Shown here in pieces: positions 22,073 through 29,856 of a stretch of 54,854 nt of DNA. Each line of letters opens with the position of its first letter. Position 1 is the first letter of the stretch. Source of the DNA: a virus; IMG/VR virus record IMGVR_UViG_3300048066_000293, positions 1-54,854 of that record; one strand, given 5' to 3'. A program made the translations under genes and the position numbers. The notes beneath the pieces were generated by a model. The model saw only the letters and a list, made by a program, of their open reading frames with translations. It searched no databases and was not told the origin of the DNA.

Positions 22073-22679
22073 CCTTTACATTGCCGTATGTAGCAATATA
22101 ATGATTAACATCTCTATGTCCTGCTTCGTCATCTCTAACAGCTAGAATTACATCACGCAACCTAGCATCATCCGCTAAGTTCCAATACGTAATTGCAATT
22201 CTAGGTGCAGGAACATTCTCAATGCGCCCTTCGTCAAGCTCATTAAGATATTCTGTGTACGAATACACAGCTTCTTCTTCAAAGTAACCTACTATTCTGT
22301 GTGCAGTAGATGGCGATATAAGAAATACTATAAAGTATACATGCCAGAATATAACTTGTGCAACCAGTATGAGCAGTCTTTCAAACCAATTAGGCTTTGC
22401 AATTTCAATGAACGTCATTAAATGCATACGTTCATTTTCTGCTTCTGCTAGTAGGGTACGGATTAGTGGCCCATATCCAGGGCGTAGTTTACGCAAACTT
22501 CTAAGATGCGTCCACATGCCGCCTACCATTCCTGGCACTGCGGCTACTGTTTCTAATACAACTGCTCTATGTCCATAACGCTTGCGGAAGAACGTATCCG
22601 CAAACCATCGCATACTTTTAGTAAAGCCGTATGCAAAATAGTCAGACGTAGAGGTTGGCTTGTAGTGGACCAGCGTCAT
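22059..22679 (-). CDS. Alternative oxidase (AOX), ubiquinol oxidase, 206 aa
   Basis: AOX is a membrane-bound di-iron enzyme that oxidises ubiquinol and reduces oxygen to water without pumping protons or using heme. All six iron ligands can be seen: Glu43 (LETVAAVPG), Glu83 and His86 (ENERMHL), one Glu of EEEAVYSY (134-136), Glu185 and His188 ([12 protein letters not shown]). A hydrophobic stretch at about 101-121 is the membrane-binding part. Length fits a compact bacterial AOX. It lies downstream of small DUF1127-type genes and probably shares their promoter (23559-23587). An enzyme of this type in a phage would let the infected cell keep electron flow going when cytochrome oxidases fail. 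Confidence 0.95.
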   Translation of the reverse strand: MTLVHYKPTSTSDYFAYGFTKSMRWFADTFFRKRYGHRAVVLETVAAVPGMVGGMWTHLRSLRKLRPGYGPLIRTLLAEAENERMHLMTFIEIAKPNWFERLLILVAQVIFWHVYFIVFLISPSTAHRIVGYFEEEAVYSYTEYLNELDEGRIENVPAPRIAITYWNLADDARLRDVILAVRDDEAGHRDVNHYIATYGNVKVDKY

Positions 22680-22683
22680 ATTA

Positions 22684-22809
22684 CTACGCAGTCATTTGCG
22701 CAATAGATATGTACATGATGCTGAATACAGTTATAGCAAGCGCCGCTTCCATAATCTGATCGCAAAATTGTCCATCGCAATTCTTAATTGCATTTCTTAA
22801 CCTATTCAT
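22684..22809 (-). CDS. Small membrane protein, 41 aa
   Basis: ATG at 22809 after AGGAG. A basic, Cys-containing N-terminus ([16 protein letters not shown]) is followed by a membrane segment ([15 protein letters not shown]). It lies just before the AOX gene in the same operon. Function unknown. Confidence 0.6.
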   Translation of the reverse strand: MNRLRNAIKNCDGQFCDQIMEAALAITVFSIMYISIAQMTA

Positions 22810-22818
22810 TTTTAACTC

Positions 22819-22953
22819 CTATGATGTTTTATACATGTTGTGTTTGAACTCAGAAATTCTTTGAGCTTCTTTGTACAAACCTTTTGTACGCAATTCTCTA
22901 ATTGCCATACAATAACTTCTATATTCCATTGCTTTAATAAAACGTTTCCACAT
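22819..22953 (-). CDS. Small basic protein with helical repeat motif, 44 aa
   Basis: ATG at 22953 overlaps the previous stop as TAATG. The second half, AIRELRTKGLYKEAQRISEF, parallels the end of the upstream protein (AAELSRQGYHAEAKRLMLEK), so the two are probably related by duplication. Confidence 0.6.
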   Translation of the reverse strand: MWKRFIKAMEYRSYCMAIRELRTKGLYKEAQRISEFKHNMYKTS

Positions 22954-23138
22954 TAGCGTTTCTCTAACATTAAACGTTTTGCTTCTGCGTGATAGCCTTG
23001 ACGACTTAATTCAGCGGCAGCTCTTGCTCTGCCTGCTGACTCGCCAAATGCAATGAAGCCAATCCAAATTGCAATTATAGTTTTGCCAATTGCTTTGAAA
23101 GGATTAATTTTAATAGTTGTCTCACCTACAGCTTCCAT
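22953..23138 (-). CDS. Small membrane protein, 61 aa
   Basis: I chose the ATG at 23138, which overlaps the previous stop (TAATG); a GTG at 23147 is also in frame. An anchor segment (about residues 14-31, KTIIAIWIGFIAFGESAG) is followed by RARAAAELSRQGYHAEAKR. This motif recurs in the next gene. Confidence 0.65.
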   Translation of the reverse strand: MEAVGETTIKINPFKAIGKTIIAIWIGFIAFGESAGRARAAAELSRQGYHAEAKRLMLEKR

Positions 23139-23395
23139 TACACCCACCCCTTGAGGTTTGTGTTAGCATCTGTGTGGACTTGGATACCTCTTTTCATAGT
23201 GATATCACCATTAGCAACAGCACGGATATCTCCACGGGAAATACCAATGTCATTTAGTTCATAGTCTGATAGTGATGAAAGGTCTTTTACTGCTTGACGC
23301 ACAGATCTTCTGTGTGCCATTTTAGCGTTTATTTTTTTGATCCAGTTCGCTACTCCTGAAAGGCTGTAACCAGCCGCCATTGTCAACGTAGTCAT
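23138..23395 (-). CDS. DUF1127 family small protein, 85 aa
   Basis: ATG at 23395 after AAGGAGAATG. The C-terminal block AVKDLSSLSDYELNDIGISRGDIRAVANG is the DUF1127 signature (LxxLsDrxLxDIGlxRxdI). Small DUF1127 proteins are bacterial, frequent in alphaproteobacteria, and some are RNA-binding regulators (family knowledge). It is the first gene after a roughly 155-base structured leader. Confidence 0.85.
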   Translation of the reverse strand: MTTLTMAAGYSLSGVANWIKKINAKMAHRRSVRQAVKDLSSLSDYELNDIGISRGDIRAVANGDITMKRGIQVHTDANTNLKGWV

Positions 23396-23552
23396 TGCTA
23401 CATTCTCCTTTGTATATATGTGTGTGTGATTTTAGGAATCAACTAACCCCGGAACTTCCCCGGCTGTGCAGTCTGTTGTATGGCGTAAGACACGCCCTAG
23501 TCTTTCCCAGTGCCATTCATTTTTTCTGAGCTGAAGCCGCTCTTCGTTACGT
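23396..23552 (-). promoter_or_regulatory. Long structured leader of the DUF1127-AOX operon
   Basis: From the promoter at 23559-23587, the leader runs about 155 bases before the DUF1127 ATG. It has several hairpins: GAGC/GCTC near 23527-23541, GGCGT/ACGCC (23480-23495), the alternative AAGAC/GTCTT, and CCGG/CCGG (23449-23463), and a 7-codon ORF. The competing stems suggest regulation, but I match it to no known riboswitch class. Confidence 0.45.
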
Positions 23553-23558
23553 TTGTAT

Positions 23559-23587
23559 ATAATAGCATCTTACAGGGTGTATGTCAA
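23559..23587 (-). promoter_or_regulatory. Sigma70 promoter TTGACA-17-TATTAT
   Basis: -35 at 23582-23587, -10 at 23559-23564. Drives the DUF1127-AOX operon. Confidence 0.8.
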
Positions 23588-23727
23588 CCATTACTTATTG
23601 TAACGCTTTTATTTATCATGCACAAGCTACATACCTGAGCGTTTTGGTATGTATTTTATGCATACACGATATGTTTGTAGTTAATACCATGAGTGTAATC
23701 TGTATGTAATCATTATTCAATTAAATA

Positions 23728-23756
23728 TTGACAGTACAACAAACCTGTAGTACTAT
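23728..23756 (+). promoter_or_regulatory. Sigma70 promoter TTGACA-17-TACTAT
   Basis: -35 at 23728-23733, -10 at 23751-23756. Drives the PiT-like transporter, divergent from the promoter at 23559-23587. Confidence 0.8.
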
Positions 23757-23762
23757 AAACAC

Positions 23763-23830
23763 GAAGGCAACGTCGAGCCTTCTTGACTATGTGAGCGATG
23801 TGGTAAAGACATCAAGCAGAGGAGAAAACA
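23763..23830 (+). promoter_or_regulatory. Two-hairpin leader of the phosphate transporter gene
   Basis: Hairpin 1 is GAAGGC/GCCTTC (23763-23782); hairpin 2 is GATGT/ACATC (23797-23813). Then AGAGGAG lies before the ATG at 23831. No Pho box is seen. The hairpins may protect or regulate the mRNA. Confidence 0.5.
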
Positions 23831-24802
23831 ATGGACGCACTCACCTTATGGAGCCTGACCGGGTTCCTATTTGCCGCTTATGCGGTTATCGCAAATGATT
23901 CAGTACAAACTCTCGGTACATGGATGGCATCAAACAATGAGAGATTCAACTACAAAACATTATGGATTGCAGCATCCGCTGTACTGTTAGCCACATTATG
24001 GTATGGCTGGCATGTAAATGGTGGAGACATCAGTTATGGACGACTAAACAAAATCCCATGGCAAGAGGTACAATGGTATCACGCAGCCGCACCTGCTATT
24101 CTTGTAGCACTTACAAGGATGGGCGTACCAGTTAGCACAAGTTTCTTAGTGCTATCGGTATTTGCTTCAACCTTTGTGTTGGAGAAGATGCTTATGAAAT
24201 CAATCATGGGCTATGGTGTAGCAGCAGGCTTTGCATATGTAGTATGGTTTGCAATACACAAATATTTTGGCAAATGGTATGATGAGACAGCACCTGTCAC
24301 AGAAAGCAACAAGAAGTTTTGGCGCATTGCTCAATGGGTAGCAACAGGCGGCCTGTGGTGGACATGGCTGAGTCATGACATGGCAAACATTGCAGTGTTC
24401 CTTCCACGTGAAGTTCCACTGGACCTAATGTTCCTAGTCAGCGCAGTGTTTGTAGGCGGCTTGTTCTTTATGTTTAAAGAACGTGGCGGCAAGATCCAAC
24501 AGATTGTATTAGAGAAACACAACACAAGATACGTGCGTAGTGCAACGTTGATTGACTTGTTCTATTGGTTGTGCTTGTACTTCTTCAAAGAGCTGAATGA
24601 CATTCCAATGAGTACAACATGGGTGTTCGTAGGCTTGTTAGCAGGACGTGAGTTGGCTATGGCAACATACTTTGGCAAGAAGAAAACCAAGAGTGTGTTT
24701 CCGTTAGTAGCAAAGGACTTTGGTAAGATGATGGTAGGATTGGGTGCAAGTGTTGCACTAGTTCTTGCTATACATTACATAATTTTACCAAACGGAATGT
24801 AA
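23831..24802 (+). CDS. PiT-family-like phosphate transporter, 323 aa
   Basis: An integral membrane protein with about eight hydrophobic segments. The two inverted-repeat halves of PiT permeases can be traced: ANDSVQTLGTW near residue 21 (like the GxNDxANxxGT block), GVPVSTSFLVLSVF (about 100-115), a second-half DIPMSTTWVFVGLLAGREL (about 258-275). It is shorter than typical PiT (400-500 aa). PiT permeases import inorganic phosphate with a cation. Phosphate uptake genes are known phage auxiliary genes. It could also be an uncharacterised relative with another substrate. Confidence 0.75.
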   Translation: MDALTLWSLTGFLFAAYAVIANDSVQTLGTWMASNNERFNYKTLWIAASAVLLATLWYGWHVNGGDISYGRLNKIPWQEVQWYHAAAPAILVALTRMGVPVSTSFLVLSVFASTFVLEKMLMKSIMGYGVAAGFAYVVWFAIHKYFGKWYDETAPVTESNKKFWRIAQWVATGGLWWTWLSHDMANIAVFLPREVPLDLMFLVSAVFVGGLFFMFKERGGKIQQIVLEKHNTRYVRSATLIDLFYWLCLYFFKELNDIPMSTTWVFVGLLAGRELAMATYFGKKKTKSVFPLVAKDFGKMMVGLGASVALVLAIHYIILPNGM

Positions 24803-24811
24803 CAAACAAGG

Positions 24812-24840
24812 AAGGTTGTGTTCGACGGCACAACCTTTTC
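24812..24840. terminator. Bidirectional terminator
   Basis: Stem AAGGTTGTG / CACAACCTT with an 8-base loop and a T4 run on the plus strand (A run on the other side), between the convergent transporter and lipase genes. Confidence 0.75.
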
Positions 24841-24846
24841 TCTTGA

Positions 24847-25632
24847 CTAGTGTTGTGTATTTTCTTTACCCTTTGCAAATAATGAAAGATAAAGAATATA
24901 ATTATCTATAGAATGATCAGAAAAGTTATCAATTTTTCCTCTCTTTATTCCCATCCACATACCACGCCAGCGATCCTTAACACGCTGCCACCTAGTCAAA
25001 TTGCGAACATTGCCATATGCATTCATATAGTGTTCTTCGCCATGATGTGTATAACCCATCCATTTATAAGGAACAGTAGTGACAATGTCATTATTGTTCT
25101 TCCAACGATGGTGTACGACACCTAAATGGACAACATAACCTTTCCAACCTACTCTTGGTGAACCATAAGTGTATAATTCCTCTGGATTTGGCAAACGTGT
25201 GTTAAAGTGACAGCGACTTGCCATTATAGTTGCCATTGCAGCTCCTAAACTATGACCGCAGAACCAAAGTTTTTGCTTAGGTTGCTTTGACATTAGGTCT
25301 GCCATTATTCTTGGCCACAGTTCATCTACTTCTGCTTTAAATCCTCTATGAACTCTACTAACAGTTTCAGCAACGACAGGCATTGCTTTTAAATCTGCTG
25401 CAATATCGTTAAATTGTGTAGGTTGTGTTCCGCGACACGCAATTACTATATCTGTGTCATTCATAAAACGATATGCTTGCGCACCGTCTTTGTTATAAAA
25501 TTCTACTTCAGTGAAACCTAATCTTTCCGCTTGCTTTTTAGCTACTTTGATGTTATTATAAGATATCTTGGATAGTCTAGCAAATAAAAGAGAACGTTTT
25601 TTGAAGTCAATGTCCTTAATACCGCTTGTCAT
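24847..25632 (-). CDS. Class 3 lipase, 261 aa
   Basis: An alpha/beta hydrolase with the class 3 lipase GHSLGAAMA nucleophile elbow (Ser about residue 125) and the preceding VIACRGTQPTQFNDIAADL, a typical lid-side block. Likely catalytic partners are an Asp near 176 (NNNDIVTTVP) and a His near 195-245. GGAGAAAAC ribosome-binding site; a minus-strand TATAAATA is at 25657-25664. Possible roles are host membrane lipid breakdown at lysis or recycling of lipids. Confidence 0.85.
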   Translation of the reverse strand: MTSGIKDIDFKKRSLLFARLSKISYNNIKVAKKQAERLGFTEVEFYNKDGAQAYRFMNDTDIVIACRGTQPTQFNDIAADLKAMPVVAETVSRVHRGFKAEVDELWPRIMADLMSKQPKQKLWFCGHSLGAAMATIMASRCHFNTRLPNPEELYTYGSPRVGWKGYVVHLGVVHHRWKNNNDIVTTVPYKWMGYTHHGEEHYMNAYGNVRNLTRWQRVKDRWRGMWMGIKRGKIDNFSDHSIDNYILYLSLFAKGKENTQH

Positions 25633-25656
25633 TGTTTTCTCCGTTCGATGTTATAA

Positions 25657-25664
25657 TATTTATA
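25657..25664 (-). promoter_or_regulatory. Full T4-type late promoter TATAAATA
   Basis: Minus-strand exact TATAAATA, 24 bases from the lipase ATG. It is paired back to back with a plus-strand TAAATA at 25678-25683. Confidence 0.65.
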
Positions 25665-25702
25665 TGTGTTAAGACACTAAATACTGCATAGGAATGGAAA
25701 AC

Positions 25703-25966
25703 ATGAAAAAACGTACTAGATCAATTTTAGAAGAACTTAACAGTGTCCACGGGACTCGCGACAACGAGCGTTTGATTGAGTCTACTGCTAATAATATTAT
25801 AGAAAGTTCTATTAATCTTTTAAGCAGAATTCACGAACAATTTGATATGGAAACTGCTTCTGAACTTGAAAGACGTTTTATTAATAGTATTAGATCGGGA
25901 GATCCCCGTAAGTTCCGTCGCAGCATAAACAAAATTATAGAGAACAAAAACAATGACAATACTTAA
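25703..25966 (+). CDS. Hypothetical helical protein, 87 aa
   Basis: ATG at 25703 or the in-frame ATG at 25694; AGGA precedes both, so the start is not settled. Charged and helical (RSILEELNSVHGTRDNERL; FDMETASELERRFINSI). No family recognised. Overlaps the nucleotidyltransferase gene by 14 bases. Confidence 0.65.
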   Translation: MKKRTRSILEELNSVHGTRDNERLIESTANNIIESSINLLSRIHEQFDMETASELERRFINSIRSGDPRKFRRSINKIIENKNNDNT

Positions 25967-26813
25967 CGAAGGCGGAAACGTATTTAAAACACCACAAGGT
26001 CCTTTGACTCAACGTATTGCTACAAAGGATGTACATCCTACTATTCAGTTTATTGAAAAGATTACAGGCTTGACCTTTGACGAAGAAGATTGGTTAGGTA
26101 CAACAGGTAAAAAGAATGATCCAGACGGAGCGTTTGAAAAGAATAGTTCAGGCGACTTAGATCTAAACACAGATGCAAACAAAGTAAGCAAAGAACAATT
26201 GATTGCTAAACTAAGTGCATGGCTTGCAACACAAGGTGTTGACAAAGCAGATATTATGAATCAAGGCAGAGGGAAGACAGACGGCTGGATACATAACGCA
26301 GGAGACCAAATTCACTTCCGTACACCTATTGACGGCAATTCTAAGAATGGCTTTGTGCAGACTGACTTTATGTTTACATCTAATCCTGACTTTCAGCGTG
26401 GAGCCAAGCGTGGTGGAACACAACAATATTCAGGCAAGGACAGAGCTATCTTGTTATCAGCAATTGCTAGAGGCAGAGGCTTAAAATTTAGTCCTAAGTT
26501 TGGATTAGTTGACCCAGAGCAAGGCGACAAAGTTATTGCTGATACATGGAAAACAATTGCACCAGCGTTGTTAGGTAAAGGTGCAAAAGAAACTGATACA
26601 CATACTGTTGAAAGTATGCTTAAATATTTAAAGAAAGATCCAAACTACGAAGAACTGATTGCTCCGTGGAAAGAAGCGATGGAGAAAGCAGGTAAAGAAG
26701 TTCCTGAGTCACAATCTAAAACACTAGAAGATAAACAACTTGATCGTATTAAAGAACTAAGCGGAGTATTGTTAAACAGTACTGTAATGGTATCAGGAAG
26801 TTTTGTAAAATGA
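25953..26813 (+). CDS. Putative nucleotidyltransferase (pol-beta fold), 286 aa
   Basis: The short block SSGDLDL (residues 65-71; Asp68 and Asp70) and the later VQTDFMF (Asp138) fit the three metal-binding Asp of the nucleotidyltransferase superfamily (GS/SS...DxD...D). The surrounding FRTPIDGNSKNGFVQTD is the beta-strand carrying the third Asp. It overlaps the next gene by ATGA, and that gene looks like a nucleotidyl-transferring ligase, so both may modify the same nucleic acid or end. A role in the virion or at DNA ends is inference. Confidence 0.65.
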   Translation: MTILNEGGNVFKTPQGPLTQRIATKDVHPTIQFIEKITGLTFDEEDWLGTTGKKNDPDGAFEKNSSGDLDLNTDANKVSKEQLIAKLSAWLATQGVDKADIMNQGRGKTDGWIHNAGDQIHFRTPIDGNSKNGFVQTDFMFTSNPDFQRGAKRGGTQQYSGKDRAILLSAIARGRGLKFSPKFGLVDPEQGDKVIADTWKTIAPALLGKGAKETDTHTVESMLKYLKKDPNYEELIAPWKEAMEKAGKEVPESQSKTLEDKQLDRIKELSGVLLNSTVMVSGSFVK

Positions 26814-27985
26814 GATGGTCAGAGTTTAAAGTATTAAAAGAAACCTGGTTCTGTCAAAAGTGTTACACCGAGCCTTGCATCTGCAAGGACAAAGACAGAG
26901 ACACAGGTAATCAACTCACAGAAGCTAAGGTAGGTAGAGAATATCAACACCTAGAGGATCTTGTATTTGTTAAAGGTTCAGCTGGAGCATTAGAAGCTGC
27001 TGACATCTTAGAAAAGATGGGCAGTGACTCAGGCGATATCGCAATCAAATGGGACGGCAACCCTACTATCTATTGGGGGCGCGAGCCAGATGGAGAGTTT
27101 GTACTTGTTGGCAAGAACGGCTGGGGCCGTAATAAATCAACAAGCGCAGAGAATCTTATGAATTTTATTAGAAGCTCAGGCAAAGGTGTAGAAGAAGAGC
27201 CTTGGCGCGAAGACTTTAGTGAAGAGATGGCAGAAGTTTTTAACATAATGAAAGCAGCTACACCTCCAAACTTTAGAGGATATGTATACGGTGATTTGTT
27301 ATACAGTCCACGTAAACCCTTTACTGTAACTAAAGGTGCAGTAGAGTTTGAACCCAACAATGTCAAATACACAGTAGATACAAAGGGCCAACTCGGTGGA
27401 CGCATAGCGAATTCAAAAGTTGGTGTAGTAGTTCACACAAAATTTGACAGTTGGGGGAGCAAACAAGGCACTCCTATTAAGGATGTAAAAGAACTTAACT
27501 CGCAAGATGCAGTGGTGTTAGGACAAACTTATGTTACACACCAACCAAAAGTAGATACAAAAGAAGTAAAAAGTATTAGAGCCTACGCAGAAAAAAATGC
27601 ACAAGCAATTGATCAATTCTTAGCAGGTGAAAAAGGTTTAAGTAATCCTGCAGGAATTATATATACATATATGAATCACATGACTCGAACACAACAAATA
27701 AAAAATATAGAGTCAGGCTTTTTTGATTGGCTCAAAACATCAAAAGTAAGTCAAGGACAGCAGCAAAGATTAGCAGCAATGAGTCAAAGTAATCCTAAAG
27801 CACTACCTGCTATTTTTAATCTTGTAAAACAAATTATGTCTGCTAAAGATCATATCATAGATCAATTAGACGATGCTGATGCAGACGTTAAGGCAACAAC
27901 AAAAGGCGAGAAGGGTGGCGAAGGTTACGTGGCTCTTGGAAGTAAAACTAAACTAGTACCACGTACTAGATGGCAACCAAATTAA
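26810..27985 (+). CDS. Putative ATP-dependent ligase-like nucleotidyltransferase, 391 aa
   Basis: The N-terminus has a possible zinc site (CQKC at 15-18, CIC at 23-25). It then has IKWDGNPTIYWG (Lys80 in the KxDG motif I of ligases and capping enzymes), FRGYVYGDLLYSP (about 155-167, motif III-like), FEPNNVKYTVD (motif IIIa/IV-like) and VGVVVHTKF (motif V-like). Related uncharacterised proteins are present in marine T4-like phages. Covalent nucleotidyl-lysine chemistry is predicted from these motifs but not shown. Coupled by ATGA to the upstream nucleotidyltransferase. Confidence 0.65.
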   Translation: MRWSEFKVLKETWFCQKCYTEPCICKDKDRDTGNQLTEAKVGREYQHLEDLVFVKGSAGALEAADILEKMGSDSGDIAIKWDGNPTIYWGREPDGEFVLVGKNGWGRNKSTSAENLMNFIRSSGKGVEEEPWREDFSEEMAEVFNIMKAATPPNFRGYVYGDLLYSPRKPFTVTKGAVEFEPNNVKYTVDTKGQLGGRIANSKVGVVVHTKFDSWGSKQGTPIKDVKELNSQDAVVLGQTYVTHQPKVDTKEVKSIRAYAEKNAQAIDQFLAGEKGLSNPAGIIYTYMNHMTRTQQIKNIESGFFDWLKTSKVSQGQQQRLAAMSQSNPKALPAIFNLVKQIMSAKDHIIDQLDDADADVKATTKGEKGGEGYVALGSKTKLVPRTRWQPN

Positions 27986-28006
27986 AAACAACCAAAGGAA
28001 ATAGAT

Positions 28007-28414
28007 ATGAAGATCAATGAAGTAACAGAAGGTCCAAGAAGTTCAATTTACGACCCTAATGCAGAAAAGTTAGCCGGCGTTCGTAGACTTGGACAACAGA
28101 TTACAAACGCACTAGAACCAAAGTCTGGTGTAAAATGGCCAGATGATGAAGTATGGAACAAAGCAAGTATGCTAGGAACTATGCTATCTGAATTACCAGA
28201 TGGACAAGCAAAGACTCCAGGTGAAGCTCTTAAGAAAGCCGGTGTATCTAAAGATGAATTAGATGACATTATGGCTAAAGCTAAACAAGCCCGTAAAGTT
28301 GCTATGCCCGACCCTGAACCGTCAGCAGATCCAGAAGATGATGACGAGTTAGATGACAAAGGTCCAAGCGATGACGAGATTGATCGCGATGCAAAAATGT
28401 ATGCTAAAGGCTAA
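28007..28414 (+). CDS. Hypothetical virion-region protein, 135 aa
   Basis: ATG at 28007 after AAAGGAAATAG. N-terminus MKINEV as in other genes of this window. An Ala/Lys-rich helix (TPGEALKKAGVSKDELDDI) is followed by an acidic tail. No family recognised. Confidence 0.7.
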   Translation: MKINEVTEGPRSSIYDPNAEKLAGVRRLGQQITNALEPKSGVKWPDDEVWNKASMLGTMLSELPDGQAKTPGEALKKAGVSKDELDDIMAKAKQARKVAMPDPEPSADPEDDDELDDKGPSDDEIDRDAKMYAKG

Positions 28415-28416
28415 TA

Positions 28417-29358
28417 ATGTCTGAAAAGTATACAGCAGCACAGTGGGCAGAGATTGAAGGTGGTCATGAAATGACTCCCGACTCTGAAGTTGCATTTTCT
28501 TTCTTAAAAGACTTGCACGAGTCACGCATGACCAAAGACAATGGCAGCTCACAACGTCTAACGTATACTGACTGTGGCGAACGTATGTACCTTATGCTTT
28601 TAGTATTTGAAACAATGCGCAACTATCCAGACTTTAAAGGATATGTACAACGATACGCAAAGAAAACTATTGGCTTTGATCTTTATAAATTTTATCGTAT
28701 AATGGGCACTGACCTATATAACTTTATCTATTTCCTAGTAGGGGATGATAGTGCTCAAGATAAACTTAAAGATCCGGACAAGGCTAAACTTCTTAAGAAG
28801 AATACTAAGCTACCAATTGCAGCTATTAATAGATACCTTCGGGCATTAGCGCAAGGAGCTAATCCTATAACTCCTGGAAAGATGTTAATGGCAATCGAAG
28901 GCGCACTTAACATATCTAATACAGATTACAAAGCAATACGTAGGAATATAGCTAACTTTCCTCGTTTAACTAAAGCAGAAAAGCGTCTAGTATCAACACG
29001 TTTAATATTTGCTGTTAGGGCTAAACTAAGAAACTCAGATATAATTGAAGACTTTGAAAAGTTTGCAGCAGTTAAAGACCTAGAGAAAGCAAGTGTTATA
29101 GATCCAGAACCAACTGTATCTACACCTGATATTGCAACTACAGGTGATGAATTAGCACTATATCGTTATCTAGTTGGCACAGGTAATTTAGCATTGACTA
29201 AGAAGTTTTTAGAGCAAGCTAAGAACAATAAAGCAGCATCTGCAAGCATGATTCAAGCATACATGCCAGCAATTAAAGCAATAGATGACATTGTACAAGG
29301 CGGCCCTGCGTTTGTACAACAGCTAAGAGCCCTTCAACAACGAGCTAAAAAACGCTAA
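28417..29358 (+). CDS. Hypothetical virion-region protein, 313 aa
   Basis: Long, mainly helical, soluble protein without a known motif (YPDFKGYVQRYAKKTIGF; LRALQQRAKKR at the end). It begins two bases after the previous stop. The C-terminal 60 residues look like a scaffold or core-type helix. Function unknown. Confidence 0.7.
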   Translation: MSEKYTAAQWAEIEGGHEMTPDSEVAFSFLKDLHESRMTKDNGSSQRLTYTDCGERMYLMLLVFETMRNYPDFKGYVQRYAKKTIGFDLYKFYRIMGTDLYNFIYFLVGDDSAQDKLKDPDKAKLLKKNTKLPIAAINRYLRALAQGANPITPGKMLMAIEGALNISNTDYKAIRRNIANFPRLTKAEKRLVSTRLIFAVRAKLRNSDIIEDFEKFAAVKDLEKASVIDPEPTVSTPDIATTGDELALYRYLVGTGNLALTKKFLEQAKNNKAASASMIQAYMPAIKAIDDIVQGGPAFVQQLRALQQRAKKR

Positions 29359-29385
29359 TATAACCACAAAAATCTCCTAAATTGA

Positions 29386-29391
29386 TAAATA
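29386..29391 (+). promoter_or_regulatory. Late promoter core TAAATA
   Basis: TAAATA, 56 bases before the ATG at 29448; AGGAGA follows. Likely drives the following structural gene as its own transcript. Confidence 0.55.
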
Positions 29392-29447
29392 CTTTATACA
29401 AGTTAGAAGAGGTCTAACTTGCCATTAGAGAATCTAGGAGAAATAAA

Positions 29448-29762
29448 ATGGCAGCAGTAACTAAAGTAAACGGCGTAAATGTAATCGAAGGTAACGGACT
29501 AGGTCCAGTAACACGTATTATCTCGCTTTCAAAAACAGCAATCACAACAACAGCAATTGCAGATCTTAACGCAGTAGTAGAAGCAATGACAGCTGGCGGC
29601 GTTGCAGGTACAGACGATGCAGTAACAATTGCAGGCGTTGATCACACATCAGCAGACGTTGCACACGTTGCAGTACAAGGCACAGGCGTATTAACACCTG
29701 GCGCAGCATACCGCGGTGTAACAGGCGTAACAGCAGCATTAGTAGCAACGTTTGAAGACTAA
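29448..29762 (+). CDS. Small abundant structural-type protein, 104 aa
   Basis: ATG at 29448 after AGGAGAAAT. Ala-, Val- and Thr-rich, beta-prone and free of Cys and Trp (VAGTDDAVTIAGVDHTSAD). It has its own late promoter and a strong terminator, as for a highly expressed capsid decoration or fibre protein. This role is inferred from context only. Confidence 0.7.
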   Translation: MAAVTKVNGVNVIEGNGLGPVTRIISLSKTAITTTAIADLNAVVEAMTAGGVAGTDDAVTIAGVDHTSADVAHVAVQGTGVLTPGAAYRGVTGVTAALVATFED

Positions 29763-29807
29763 ATCCTAACTACCTTAGGTATCGTGAAACGCGGACAGGC
29801 GTCACAC

Positions 29808-29839
29808 AAAGAGCTCACATTTATGTGGGCTCTTTTTTT
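29808..29839 (+). terminator. Rho-independent terminator
   Basis: Stem AGAGCTCACAT / ATGTGGGCTCT (one mismatch, TT loop) and a T7 run, directly after the 104-codon structural gene. Confidence 0.85.
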
Positions 29840-29856
29840 ATGACCATAAGTATAGT

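Noticed and set aside
23396-23552. Leader as a known riboswitch (SAM, glutamine or preQ1 class)
   Set aside because: I could not place the conserved core of any of these classes; it is kept only as a structured leader.
26045-26426. Minus-strand ORFs inside the nucleotidyltransferase gene
   Set aside because: Shadows of a conserved plus-strand frame, without start signals.
29566-29748. Leu/Arg-rich minus-strand ORF
   Set aside because: It is the mirror of an Ala/Val-rich gene and has no start signal.
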